Below are positions 34,552-42,565 of a DNA stretch of 64,000 nt, piece by piece. Made by a program: the position numbers and the translations under genes. The stretch is from Syntrophobotulus glycolicus DSM 8271. Lineage in GTDB: Bacteria; Bacillota; Desulfitobacteriia; Desulfitobacteriales; Syntrophobotulaceae. The stretch lies in contig NC_015172.1 in the NCBI RefSeq assembly GCF_000190635.1, positions 2,728,001 to 2,792,000 on the forward strand, read 5' to 3'. Numbering within the stretch: the stretch's first letter is position 1; each line of letters starts with the position of its first letter. Under the pieces are notes generated by a model that ran no database searches, was not told where the DNA came from, and saw nothing but the letters and a program-made list of their open reading frames with translations.

Positions 34552-35730
34552 TCAGTATATTTCAGACATCCAGGGACGCGGCCCGGCAAAAATCATCGCC
34601 GCCAGGCCCATATCTTCTTCTGGCGCCTCAAATAATCCGGTCAGGCGCAGTTCATAAGGTGTCTGAAAACCTGTATAAAGAGCAGCCAATTCACGGATGC
34701 CTAAGTTGATGCGGCCCTCACCGCCCGGCTCAACCTGTAATTTGCCATTTTGAAGGCGCAGGATAAAACATCCATTATTCCAGGGTAATATCTCATCCGT
34801 TATGCATAAGTGAAGTTCCCCCTGGAGTCCCGAGGCGTAACCCCGGGTCTCCAACGCTGTTTTCACATGGATGATCCGCGTCATCCAGTCTGATTTCCCG
34901 GTAATTTTCACCTTTTGCTCCGGGAGAAGATACACAAGCGGATCAAATGGTCCCCCTGCCCACTCCACTCTGGGAATCATCGTCCGGTGATCCGCGAAAA
35001 AAGTAAGCAAACGGCGGCCCGCATTCCTCGTCAATACGCAATAGTCCAGGATAAGCATTGGCTCCTGCATTCTCTGGCCGCTCTGGGCAAATAGGACGTA
35101 TCCTTCTATTCGATTGCCGCATTTGATTAAATATTTATGAATCAGCTGACCTTTTTGTTCCAACCTTCTTCGCCAGATCACCGGGTGCCTTTCCAATAAA
35201 CCCGCGGACTGCCGGGCTTGTGCCGCAAAAGCATCAAAAATAGCCTGTTCATCCCCCTGTTCAGCCGGCACCATATCCAGAGAACGGTCGGCAACATCAA
35301 TCACATCGGTATGCAGCTCGTATGAGATCCGGGAGCCTGAACGTCCGTAGCCTACACTGCGGTACAAGCGCAAGGTAGCCGGATATAATCCGGAAATCGG
35401 GTATTGCCGCTCATGCAATTCGCGGAGCAAGTTTACCAGAAGGGCTTTGGCTGCGCCCTTCCCCCGGTATTCCGGGGCAACGCCTACATGAGTGATGCCG
35501 GCCATTGGCACCTTTGTGCCGCCAAACCATTGCGCCATGGGGTAGATGCCTAAGCCGGCAACGATCCGCTTCCCGTCTTTCATGCAACGAAAGTTTTCCA
35601 AACCGATCCCTGAAAATGTCATTTGAATCCGTTCCTCTGGAATATGCAGTGATTGTGAAATGATCGACATCAGGGTATCTTTCTCCGTTTTCCGTACCGG
35701 TCCATAAGTAAATTTATCGTTGAACATCAC
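34552..35730 (-). CDS. Eis-like GNAT N-acetyltransferase with SCP2-like C-terminal domain
   Basis: 392 aa. N-terminal GNAT domain (ITHVGVAPEYRGKGAAKALLVNLLREL, YPATLRLYRSVGYGRSG), a second degenerate GNAT-like middle domain and a C-terminal sterol-carrier-like region (GELHLCITDEILPWNNGCFIL...GRINLGIRELAALYTG). This is the Eis architecture, which in other bacteria acetylates amines such as aminoglycosides or lysines; the substrate here is unknown. GTG start at 35730, with AGGAG 8 nt upstream; an ATG follows immediately. It lies between a nitroreductase and an MFS exporter gene. Confidence 0.85.
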   Translation of the reverse strand: MMFNDKFTYGPVRKTEKDTLMSIISQSLHIPEERIQMTFSGIGLENFRCMKDGKRIVAGLGIYPMAQWFGGTKVPMAGITHVGVAPEYRGKGAAKALLVNLLRELHERQYPISGLYPATLRLYRSVGYGRSGSRISYELHTDVIDVADRSLDMVPAEQGDEQAIFDAFAAQARQSAGLLERHPVIWRRRLEQKGQLIHKYLIKCGNRIEGYVLFAQSGQRMQEPMLILDYCVLTRNAGRRLLTFFADHRTMIPRVEWAGGPFDPLVYLLPEQKVKITGKSDWMTRIIHVKTALETRGYASGLQGELHLCITDEILPWNNGCFILRLQNGKLQVEPGGEGRINLGIRELAALYTGFQTPYELRLTGLFEAPEEDMGLAAMIFAGPRPWMSEIY

Positions 35731-35802
35731 TCAAATTGCTCCTTTCTGCCATTTTAAGCGCAAACATGCTCTTTTGTTTTCTTTCCGGACAAAGATCGTT
35801 TA

Positions 35803-36372
35803 TCAATTTAATAGAATGTCTTGCAGTTTCCTCTTTGGTACGTGATGAACTGCTTTTTCATCCCGCCAATATTTTATGTTTTTAGAATCTGTTGCTTCCT
35901 CTAAGACCACAATTTCTTTCGGTTTTCCCAAGGCTATGGCTAAAATTATTTCATACCTGTCAGGAATCTTCAGAGCGTTTCTCAAGCCAACTCTATCGAC
36001 GGAACCGAACATACAGCCTCCCAGGCCTTTTTCGCAGGCTCCTAAAAGAATACTTTGGCAGGCAATCCCGTGGTCCCAGAAATAGTTGCTGCTGATCTCT
36101 TTATCGGCTACCATGATCACGTATGCGGAAGGCCTTTCCCCTTCAACCGGCCCATCCCAGTCTGTGAAATACCCTGCCCATTTCAAATAGGGAAATATCA
36201 GATCATTTTTATCCTGATCACAGGAAAGGATATATTTCAGCGGTTGCAGATTGCCGCCCGAGGAAGAAAGACGGGCCAGCTCAATCAACTCCTCTAAGAT
36301 TTCCCTGCTAATCTTTGCATCCTGATCAAATCTTCGAAACGTCCGATTTCTGGCGATAAGATCCTTAATCAT
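35803..36372 (-). CDS. Nitroreductase-family flavoprotein
   Basis: 189 aa. The N-terminal IARNRTFRRFDQDAKISREILEELIELARLSSSGGNLQPLKYI and the C-terminal FGSVDRVGLRNALKIPDRYEIILAIALGKP are typical of FMN-dependent nitroreductases. Function beyond reduction of nitro or flavin-type substrates is unknown. AAGGAGG precedes the ATG. Its leader, about 70-150 nt upstream, contains the recurring TTGACCGG...GGAGACT terminator element, and it may head an operon with the Eis-like and MFS genes. Confidence 0.85.
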   Translation of the reverse strand: MIKDLIARNRTFRRFDQDAKISREILEELIELARLSSSGGNLQPLKYILSCDQDKNDLIFPYLKWAGYFTDWDGPVEGERPSAYVIMVADKEISSNYFWDHGIACQSILLGACEKGLGGCMFGSVDRVGLRNALKIPDRYEIILAIALGKPKEIVVLEEATDSKNIKYWRDEKAVHHVPKRKLQDILLN

Positions 36373-36443
36373 CGGCCAAGTCCTCCTTTTTGTTCGTGTT
36401 TTTCATGACGCTTTGTTTAACATTATCTCTCAATAAACAGGCA

Positions 36444-36519
36444 TAAAAAAAGACCAGACTATCTTTAAACACAAAAATAGCTAGTCTCCTGTTTATCCGG
36501 TCAACTGTCAAAAGAATGT
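36444..36519 (-). promoter_or_regulatory. Leader element copy b, before the nitroreductase gene
   Basis: Minus strand: CATTCTTTTGACAGTTGACCGG, then ATAAACAGGAGACT (adjacent), leading into a stem AGACTAGCTAT / ATAGTCTGGTCT with TTTTTTT. The GTTGACCGG and GGAGACT blocks match copies a (36682) and c (43946). It is a terminator preceded by a conserved small hairpin, placed between the promoter area and the ribosome binding site. Confidence 0.6.
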
Positions 36520-36622
36520 CCTGATTAAGATGATGCGGTCTTAACCCACTATAATATAAATATTATACCACACCAGGCCTGGGCAGTATAGGGGACTTCT
36601 CTCCCTATGTCATGATGGAAAT

Positions 36623-36654
36623 GGGTTGAAATCAACCCGGTCAGTAGATATAAT
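36623..36654 (+). promoter_or_regulatory. Promoter with operator-like palindrome before the PK-C-like gene
   Basis: TTGAAA (36626-36631) and TATAAT (36649-36654) are 17 bp apart, an excellent sigma-A promoter. A perfect 7-bp palindrome, GGGTTGA-AA-TCAACCC (36623-36638), covers the -35 hexamer and looks like a repressor site. Confidence 0.65.
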
Positions 36655-36681
36655 GACAATAACAGAAGAAGAATCATTCTT

Positions 36682-36744
36682 CAACGGTTGACTGGGAAAC
36701 CGGAGGCTGCGGGGTCTTTCATTTAGACCGCCCAGCCTTTTTTT
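36682..36744 (+). promoter_or_regulatory. Leader element copy a, before the PK-C-like gene
   Basis: CGGTTGACTGGGAAACCGG and then AGGCT run into a terminator stem (GGCTG...CAGCC with an inner GGTCT/AGACC) followed by seven T at 36738-36744. The transcript should start near 36661, with a GAAGAA/TTCTTC hairpin in between. It shares GTTGAC-YGG and GGAG-R-CT with copies b and c. Confidence 0.6.
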
Positions 36745-36784
36745 ATGAGATTTTAAGAAATTTATGATTATGGGGTGTTATTTT

Positions 36785-37351
36785 ATGGAAAAAAAGGTTG
36801 TGTACTTTGAAACCATCAGTGCTGATAATACGGAGATTACTTTTTCTCTGGTCAAAGACGCATTAAAAGAGACCGGGATCAAAAAAATCGTCCTGGCCTC
36901 AACTACGGGCGCGACTGCCCTGAAAGCCGCGGAGTACTTTCGCGGTCAGGATGTTCAACTCATCGTCATTCCGCACCAGTACGATTTTAAAAGACCGCAG
37001 AATCCCTTTTCGCAGGAACGGGTTAAAACGCTTCAAGAAGCCGGCCATCAGGTGCATTTTGGCACCATGCTTTTCCACACCAATGAGTTGTACGGATCTA
37101 CGGCTCCGACAATCATTGCCAACCTGCTGCGCTCTTTCAGCCAGGGGGTAAAGGTGGGCTTTGAAATCGTTCTTATGGCTGCGGATGCCGGTCTGGCCGT
37201 TCCAGGAGAGAAAGTTATTGCGATAGCAGGGACGGCACGCGGATCGGATACCGCTCTGATTATGCAGGCGGCTTCTTCCCAGAACCCCAGCAGGCTTCGC
37301 GTCAATGAGATCATCTGCAAACCGCTCAATCCATTAAACACAGAGAAATAA
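36785..37351 (+). CDS. Pyruvate kinase C-terminal-domain-like protein
   Basis: 188 aa. Resembles the alpha/beta C-terminal domain of pyruvate kinase found alone (KIVLASTTGATALKAAEYF, VIPHQYDFKRP, GVKVGFEIVLMAADAGL, VIAIAGTARGSDTALIM). Stand-alone proteins of this type are of unknown function. The catalytic barrel of pyruvate kinase is absent. The ATG at 36785 follows GGGGTG; a more upstream ATG at 36764 lacks a site. It has its own good promoter, an operator-like palindrome and a terminator-bearing leader, so it is tightly regulated. Confidence 0.7.
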   Translation: MEKKVVYFETISADNTEITFSLVKDALKETGIKKIVLASTTGATALKAAEYFRGQDVQLIVIPHQYDFKRPQNPFSQERVKTLQEAGHQVHFGTMLFHTNELYGSTAPTIIANLLRSFSQGVKVGFEIVLMAADAGLAVPGEKVIAIAGTARGSDTALIMQAASSQNPSRLRVNEIICKPLNPLNTEK

Positions 37352-37381
37352 AGCCCTTGTTTTCCAAATTACCACTTTGTT

Positions 37382-37954
37382 TTACCGCTTCATTGCCTCT
37401 ACTAATCTTGTTTCATCTATTTGATGAATGGAGCAGGGAAATAAAGGGTAAGCTTCATGGGTATTCAAGTGCATTTCCCACCATTGGACATCAATCCATT
37501 TTCCAAATTTGTACCCCACTTTAGAAGATATTCCGATTGGTTTAAACCCGAAATACTCATGCAGCGCCGTGCTGGCCTGGTTGGGCAGCGCAATGATTGC
37601 ATAAGCATTACAAAACCCTTGTAATTTAAGCAGTTTAAAAAATGGTGAATATAAGGATTTGCCTATCCCTCTCCCCACCCGATCTGCTTTTACATAGATG
37701 GAGACATCGACTGCCCAGGAATAAGCGGACCGTTCATGGTGGGACGAGGCATAGGCATACCCTAAGATTTCTCCTTCTTGTTCATAGACAAGCCAGAGGT
37801 GTTTGTCCATAACCTGACGGATTCTCATTTCCATCTCCGCTGCAGAAGGTCCCGCCGTTTCAAATGAGATCACCGTGTTCTCGACGTATGGGGAATAGAT
37901 CTGCCGGATTTGTTCCGCATCTTTTGTTGAAGCCAACCGTATGCGCGAGGTCAT
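37382..37954 (-). CDS. GNAT acetyltransferase, phosphinothricin/methionine-sulfoximine type
   Basis: 190 aa from the ATG at 37954, with GGAGGGAG upstream; the open frame extends further without a site. RLASTKDAEQIRQIYSPYVENTVISFE, the GYAYASSHHERSAYSWAVDVSIYV segment, GRGIGKSLYSPFFKLLK and ALPNQASTALHEYFGFKPIG are characteristic of the Pat/MnaT branch of GNATs that N-acetylate small amino-acid-like toxins. The C-terminus has an unusual tail (WWEMHLNTHEAYPLF onward). It converges with the PK-C-like gene. Confidence 0.82.
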   Translation of the reverse strand: MTSRIRLASTKDAEQIRQIYSPYVENTVISFETAGPSAAEMEMRIRQVMDKHLWLVYEQEGEILGYAYASSHHERSAYSWAVDVSIYVKADRVGRGIGKSLYSPFFKLLKLQGFCNAYAIIALPNQASTALHEYFGFKPIGISSKVGYKFGKWIDVQWWEMHLNTHEAYPLFPCSIHQIDETRLVEAMKR

Positions 37955-38047
37955 TCTTTCTCCCTCCAACCAGTTATTTTTACCGGTAAAGATTTGACAC
38001 CGTTCTCTTTTCTTCCGCTGCACCTTTTGATGATGGCTGCAAGCACT

Positions 38048-39319
38048 TTATCTGCGAATTAAAATTACGATACCTGAGGCCATCAGACAAAGCAGGCCTG
38101 CCGAAATAAATGCCCAATGATAGCTTCCGGCAATCGTATGCAACGCTCCCGCATAAAAAGCTGCCGCAGCTGAACCAACCTGATGAATCGCCATCATCCA
38201 GCCAAAAATGACTATGCCTTGTCTGCCAAAAATATTTGCAGCGAGGCGTACTGTCGACGGCAGGGTGGCACTCCAGTCCAAACCATAAAAAACAATAAAA
38301 AACACAATGCTCAGGTGATTGGCTTCTAATGTGAAAGGCAGTAAGACCAGAGACACTCCCCGGAGAATATAATACCAGAATAATAACCAGCGGTTATCCA
38401 ATCTATCGGATAGCCATCCGGCAAACGTTACCCCGAAGATGTTAAAGACTCCCGCGACCGACAGCATACCGGCTGCGTAAATCTCCGTTATCCCATGATC
38501 TATACAAGCAGCAATGAAATGTGTTCCAATCAGTCCGCTCGTCGTGGCACCGCAGACAAAAAAACTGGCTGACAACAACCAGAACTCTTTGGAATATACG
38601 GCTGTCTTTAAGCCTTTCAATACAACCAGAAAAGGATTTCCTTTGGTCATTGAGTTTGCAAGATCCGCCGTCTCGGAAGCGCCATAAGGCAAAAGCCCGA
38701 TATCTCCGGGATTATTGCGCATAACGATGATGACCAGAACCATAACGGCCAAAGCCGCCCCGGATAATAACCAAACGACAACTTGCCAGCTGAAGGATTG
38801 CAGCAGCTTGGAAAATAAGGGAAGGAAGATCAGTTGGCCGGTCGCCCCGGCAGCACTAAAAATTCCCAGAATCAGGCCGCGGTGTTTGTCAAACCACTTC
38901 TGAGCGATCACTGTCCCCAATACTGTCGCTAAAAACCCTGTCCCTATCCCGACGACGATTCCCCAGAGCAACACCATTTGCCAGGGAGCTTTGACCCAGG
39001 CGGTCAAACTTGTTCCTGCCGATAAAAGAAGCAGCGCCAACGCAACGACACGTCTTGTCCCGTACAATTCCATCAATGCCGCGGCAAAAGGCCCGCAAAA
39101 ACCGTACAGCAGAAGGTTAATCGCTACAGCGAGACTGATTTCAGCCCGGCTCCAACCAAAGTAAACCTGAAACGGAACCATAAGCACACTGGGCGTTGAA
39201 CGAATTCCCGCAGCCAGCACTAATGTGAAAAAGGTTGTTAGTACGATCAGCCAGTGATAGGGGAAAAAAGAAATCTGCTTGTTAAAAAAGCCGGTTTTTT
39301 TCTGATTCAAGTGAAACAT
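38048..39319 (-). CDS. MFS transporter, monocarboxylate/OFA-like
   Basis: 423 aa, 12 predicted helices, with FQVYFGWSRAEISLAVAINLLLYGFCGPFAAALMELYGTRRVV, GTVIAQKWFDKHRGLILGIFSAAGATGQ and HFIAACIDHGITEIYAAGMLSVAG. These segments match the oxalate/formate-antiporter-like (OFA/MCT) MFS group. Substrate unknown. It follows the short GNAT gene (39419) and precedes the Pat-like gene, all on the minus strand. Confidence 0.85.
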   Translation of the reverse strand: MFHLNQKKTGFFNKQISFFPYHWLIVLTTFFTLVLAAGIRSTPSVLMVPFQVYFGWSRAEISLAVAINLLLYGFCGPFAAALMELYGTRRVVALALLLLSAGTSLTAWVKAPWQMVLLWGIVVGIGTGFLATVLGTVIAQKWFDKHRGLILGIFSAAGATGQLIFLPLFSKLLQSFSWQVVVWLLSGAALAVMVLVIIVMRNNPGDIGLLPYGASETADLANSMTKGNPFLVVLKGLKTAVYSKEFWLLSASFFVCGATTSGLIGTHFIAACIDHGITEIYAAGMLSVAGVFNIFGVTFAGWLSDRLDNRWLLFWYYILRGVSLVLLPFTLEANHLSIVFFIVFYGLDWSATLPSTVRLAANIFGRQGIVIFGWMMAIHQVGSAAAAFYAGALHTIAGSYHWAFISAGLLCLMASGIVILIRR

Positions 39320-39418
39320 GTATCCTCCAATTTTTCATTGTCCAAGCCTGTTCAAAGACCTGTTGGGCATAAAAAAAAGACCAAACCGCATTTACATAGA
39401 TAGTACATGGAATTTACA

Positions 39419-39865
39419 TTATGCACGAAAGAATACCAATTTCAGGGCATGAGCCTCATATCCATTATATTGACCTGTGAACTCTTCAACAACTTTAAAC
39501 CCTTCACTATAATATAATCTTTTAGCCGGCTCATTATATTTGGCAACATTTAGATATGCCGTCTCTCCTACATCAGTCAATATCCAATTCAGTAATCTTC
39601 TACCGATTCCTTGCCTATAGTATTGGGGGGCAACAAATAGCCAAGAGATCAAGGTATTATGATATCCTGCAAATCCAACAACCCTGCCGTCTTCTTCCGC
39701 AACAAATATTTTACTTTCATGAAAGGATCTGATCAGTTCTTTATCCGCCTTCAACGGCCTAATTGCTTTTAAATCACATGAGCCACGCATTTCATCGGGT
39801 TTTGCTCTGTCGAAGACATGGCATACTTCTTCCCAGTCTTTCTCTGTGTAAGCCCTTATCACCAT
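39419..39865 (-). CDS. GNAT N-acetyltransferase
   Basis: 148 aa. Single GNAT domain: IRAYTEKDWEEVCHVFD, FVAEEDGRVVGFAGYH, LFVAPQYYRQGIGRRLLNWIL and YNEPAKRLYYSEGFKVVEEF. Substrate unknown. The ATG at 39865 follows GGGAGAG; an upstream GTG in the open frame is less likely. It lies downstream of cysK-3 with a 137-bp gap that holds nothing recognisable. Confidence 0.8.
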   Translation of the reverse strand: MVIRAYTEKDWEEVCHVFDRAKPDEMRGSCDLKAIRPLKADKELIRSFHESKIFVAEEDGRVVGFAGYHNTLISWLFVAPQYYRQGIGRRLLNWILTDVGETAYLNVAKYNEPAKRLYYSEGFKVVEEFTGQYNGYEAHALKLVFFRA

Positions 39866-40002
39866 TGGCTGCTCTCCCACGTTAAGAATCCCAAAATAAA
39901 AATGGAAAAAATCATGTCAGATTAGTTTCTCACAACAAATGAGCCGAAGAACATATTCGGAAATTGGTCATTGGCTATCAGAAGCCGAAAGATTTTCTAG
40001 AT

Positions 40003-40965
40003 TCAGCGCCAGTATCTGCTTTTTTCGTCCGGCAGGTTTTGAAAAAGAACGGTTGACAGGTATCTTTCCCCGGTATCGGGGAGTAAGGCGACAATCGTTT
40101 TACCGGCATTCTCCGGCCGTTTGGCAAGCTGAGCCGCCGCAAAGGCAGCGGCGCCCGAAGAGATGCCCACGAGCAGTCCCTCTGTTCTGGCCAGCACCCG
40201 TGAAGTATCAACCGCTTCTTCATTTTTCACTTTAAAAATCTCATCGACAACCTCATACTTAAATACCTTAGGCACAAAGCCCGCTCCGATGCCCTGGATC
40301 TGGTGCGGCCCCGGACTGCCCCCTGACAAAACAGGCGAGTCATTGGGCTCGACCGCCACAACCTTGACCTCCGGTTTCCTCGCTTTCAGGACTTCTCCCA
40401 CTCCTGTAATGGTTCCTCCCGTACCGACACCGGCCACGAAGATGTCTACCTTGCCTCCGGTGTCCCTCCAGATTTCCTCAGCAGTCGTCTCTCGGTGCAC
40501 CGCCGGATTGGCGGGATTGTTAAACTGCTGCAAAATCACAGAGTCAGCAATCTGAGCGGAGAGTTCTTCCGCCTTGCGGATCGCTCCCTTCATCCCTTCC
40601 GCACCGGGTGTCAGGACCAGCTCCGCCCCCAGAGCTTTCAGCAGGGTCCGCCGTTCCAGGCTCATGGTTTCCGGCATGGTCAGGATGATCCGGTAGCCTT
40701 TCGCGGCTGCCACAAAAGCCAGACCGACACCGGTATTGCCGCTGGTCGGTTCAATGATCACCGATTCTTTTTTCAGGAGGCCTTTCTTTTCGGCATCCAC
40801 GACCATGGAATTGGCAATCCTGTCTTTGACACTGCCCAGAGGATTATAATATTCCAGCTTCAACAGCAGTTCCCCGCTTAATTTTGCCAGTTTGGCAAAG
40901 GAATTCGGTCGAAACAGCGGAGTGTCACCGATCAGTTCCGTCAAATTATTTACAATTTCCGACAT
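40003..40965 (-). CDS. cysK: Cysteine synthase, paralogue 3, in the nitrogenase-like operon
   Basis: 320 aa. PLP site [11 protein letters not shown] (Leu in place of the usual Gly of NPGGSVKDR), [32 protein letters not shown] and [15 protein letters not shown], plus a 10-residue C-terminal extension beyond the other two paralogues. It begins 52 bp after the D-like nitrogenase-like gene with no terminator between, so it should be co-transcribed. This suggests it captures sulfide or a thiol made by that enzyme, which is inference. Confidence 0.92.
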   Translation of the reverse strand: MSEIVNNLTELIGDTPLFRPNSFAKLAKLSGELLLKLEYYNPLGSVKDRIANSMVVDAEKKGLLKKESVIIEPTSGNTGVGLAFVAAAKGYRIILTMPETMSLERRTLLKALGAELVLTPGAEGMKGAIRKAEELSAQIADSVILQQFNNPANPAVHRETTAEEIWRDTGGKVDIFVAGVGTGGTITGVGEVLKARKPEVKVVAVEPNDSPVLSGGSPGPHQIQGIGAGFVPKVFKYEVVDEIFKVKNEEAVDTSRVLARTEGLLVGISSGAAAFAAAQLAKRPENAGKTIVALLPDTGERYLSTVLFQNLPDEKSRYWR

Positions 40966-41017
40966 AGAGATTACTCCTTCTATAACTTGATTTACCCTGT
41001 GCTATCATTATCCTGAT

Positions 41018-42547
41018 TTAAGCCTGAACCTCCTTGATGTTGTCAAAGGGATTGGTTTCATACCATTCCGGCCGGAACGGCAAGGCGACATTGGCAGCTA
41101 TTTTTCTGGCAAAGGTTGTATTCTGGAATTTTCGCGCCGCCTTCCGGGCCAGTTCGTAGGCTCCCGAATAGCCCATATAATTAAAGGTCTGGCCGAAAAG
41201 AGGGATATTGGGTATGCCCAGCTTGGTCACCCAGCCATTGGCCCCTGTATGCCCGACATAGAGGTCCGGTTTAAGCCTGTTCAGGATCACCATTTCCTCC
41301 GCCGGCTGCCCCGGGGCAACATCAATGACGGCCTGCTGATCCGAAATCTCATCAATCAGGGGTACGGCAAAACGGTCAAAGTTATGCGGTTTCAAACCCA
41401 GGACATTCATCCCAAGAGACTGGTAAAACTCGGCGGTTGTAAAAATACGCATTTCTCCTCCGCCCACAAATACCCTCTTGCCTTTCAGCACTTTTTTGAA
41501 CGGCTCCAGGGCCTCTTCCAGTTGGGCCGTCTCTATGGCGATCAGTCTCTCCACCTCATCTTCCAGTTTGAAGAATTTCCCGATTTCCCGCAGCCATTGA
41601 TTTGTGCTCTTGATCCCTATCGGTAAGGTATCGATGACATACCCGGTACCAAAGCGCTCTTTCAGATGACCGACAAGGTAATCATCATGGGTGGCGCAGA
41701 TGCTGACATTCAGGGCGGCCTCACCAAAGCGCGAAATTTCCTCCACACTGGAAAACAAAGGCATTACCCGCACATTTAAATCAAGCGCCTTAAGCAGCCT
41801 GGACAGTTCCACCTCGTCGCCATAGCTCGTGGAACCGACATTTAACAAATTTACTGTCCTGCTGTTCAAATACTTTTCAGCCGCGTCGCCAACATCATCC
41901 GGAATCGTCCTGTCGTATCTCGGGACTGGATCAACCAGTTTTTTTAAGACACCGTGATAGGCAGAGTCATAACCGGTGGCGACAAACTTGCTTTTAAAGC
42001 CTTCACAGTGCACAGGCACCACCCGGGCTGAGAGCTGCCTGTCAAGCTCATCCAGCAAAGAGTCGATATCGTCGCCGATAATGCCGGGCACACAGCTGTT
42101 GGCAATGATAATGGCATCGGGGCGGTATTCCTGTTCCGCATAGAGAACCGCCTTGCGCAGCTTCTCAATACCTCCGGAAATCACATCATTTTCATCCAGG
42201 TTGGTATGCAGCCAAATATTGTCTGTTTTGGGTTTCTGCTTCTGACCGCGCATGGTTTTTCTGGTGCCGGCAAAGCTGAGACTGGTTGAGCCGCAGCCAA
42301 GCGGAGCGTGAATGATGATCACAACATTCTGAAAGGTTGCGACGATCCCTAAAGCCAGGGTGAGCTGACAGCCGCCCCCCTGGGCGAATTTCCTGCTGTT
42401 GAACTTAGTACAGCTGTTTCCCATCCCTTTTTTAAGACTCCGGCAGGAACCGCCGAAGGCGTTACATGCTTCGATCCGTTCTTCCCTGGTCGGCGCAGCC
42501 TCTGCTCCTAAATAATGATAGGTGAGGTTCTCCGTTAATTTAGACAT
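41018..42547 (-). CDS. Nitrogenase-like component 1, alpha (NifD/NifE-like) subunit
   Basis: 509 aa, oxidoreductase/nitrogenase component 1 family. P-cluster-type cysteines are at C60 (AQGGGCQLTLALG), C85 (HAPLGCGSTSLS) and C152 (IIIANSCVPGIIGDD). The segment ALNVSICATHDDYLVGHLKERFG aligns by eye with the NifD stretch that carries the cofactor ligand Cys275, so that cysteine seems conserved. The NifD cofactor histidine (His442) region reads PLFGQTFNYMGYSG, with no His. Three extra cysteines (C28, C35, C46) lie near the N-terminus. It lies between the K-like gene and cysK-3. RBS GGAGGG. Confidence 0.85.
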   Translation of the reverse strand: MSKLTENLTYHYLGAEAAPTREERIEACNAFGGSCRSLKKGMGNSCTKFNSRKFAQGGGCQLTLALGIVATFQNVVIIIHAPLGCGSTSLSFAGTRKTMRGQKQKPKTDNIWLHTNLDENDVISGGIEKLRKAVLYAEQEYRPDAIIIANSCVPGIIGDDIDSLLDELDRQLSARVVPVHCEGFKSKFVATGYDSAYHGVLKKLVDPVPRYDRTIPDDVGDAAEKYLNSRTVNLLNVGSTSYGDEVELSRLLKALDLNVRVMPLFSSVEEISRFGEAALNVSICATHDDYLVGHLKERFGTGYVIDTLPIGIKSTNQWLREIGKFFKLEDEVERLIAIETAQLEEALEPFKKVLKGKRVFVGGGEMRIFTTAEFYQSLGMNVLGLKPHNFDRFAVPLIDEISDQQAVIDVAPGQPAEEMVILNRLKPDLYVGHTGANGWVTKLGIPNIPLFGQTFNYMGYSGAYELARKAARKFQNTTFARKIAANVALPFRPEWYETNPFDNIKEVQA

Positions 42548-42565
42548 GCTTATACCCTCCTTCGA

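Noticed and set aside
39361-39420. GGTTTGGTC followed by eight T and ATGCCC on the minus strand, resembling the tail of leader element b
   Set aside because: The upstream TTGACYGG and GGAGRCT blocks and a matching 5' stem arm are absent, so it cannot be counted as a fourth copy.
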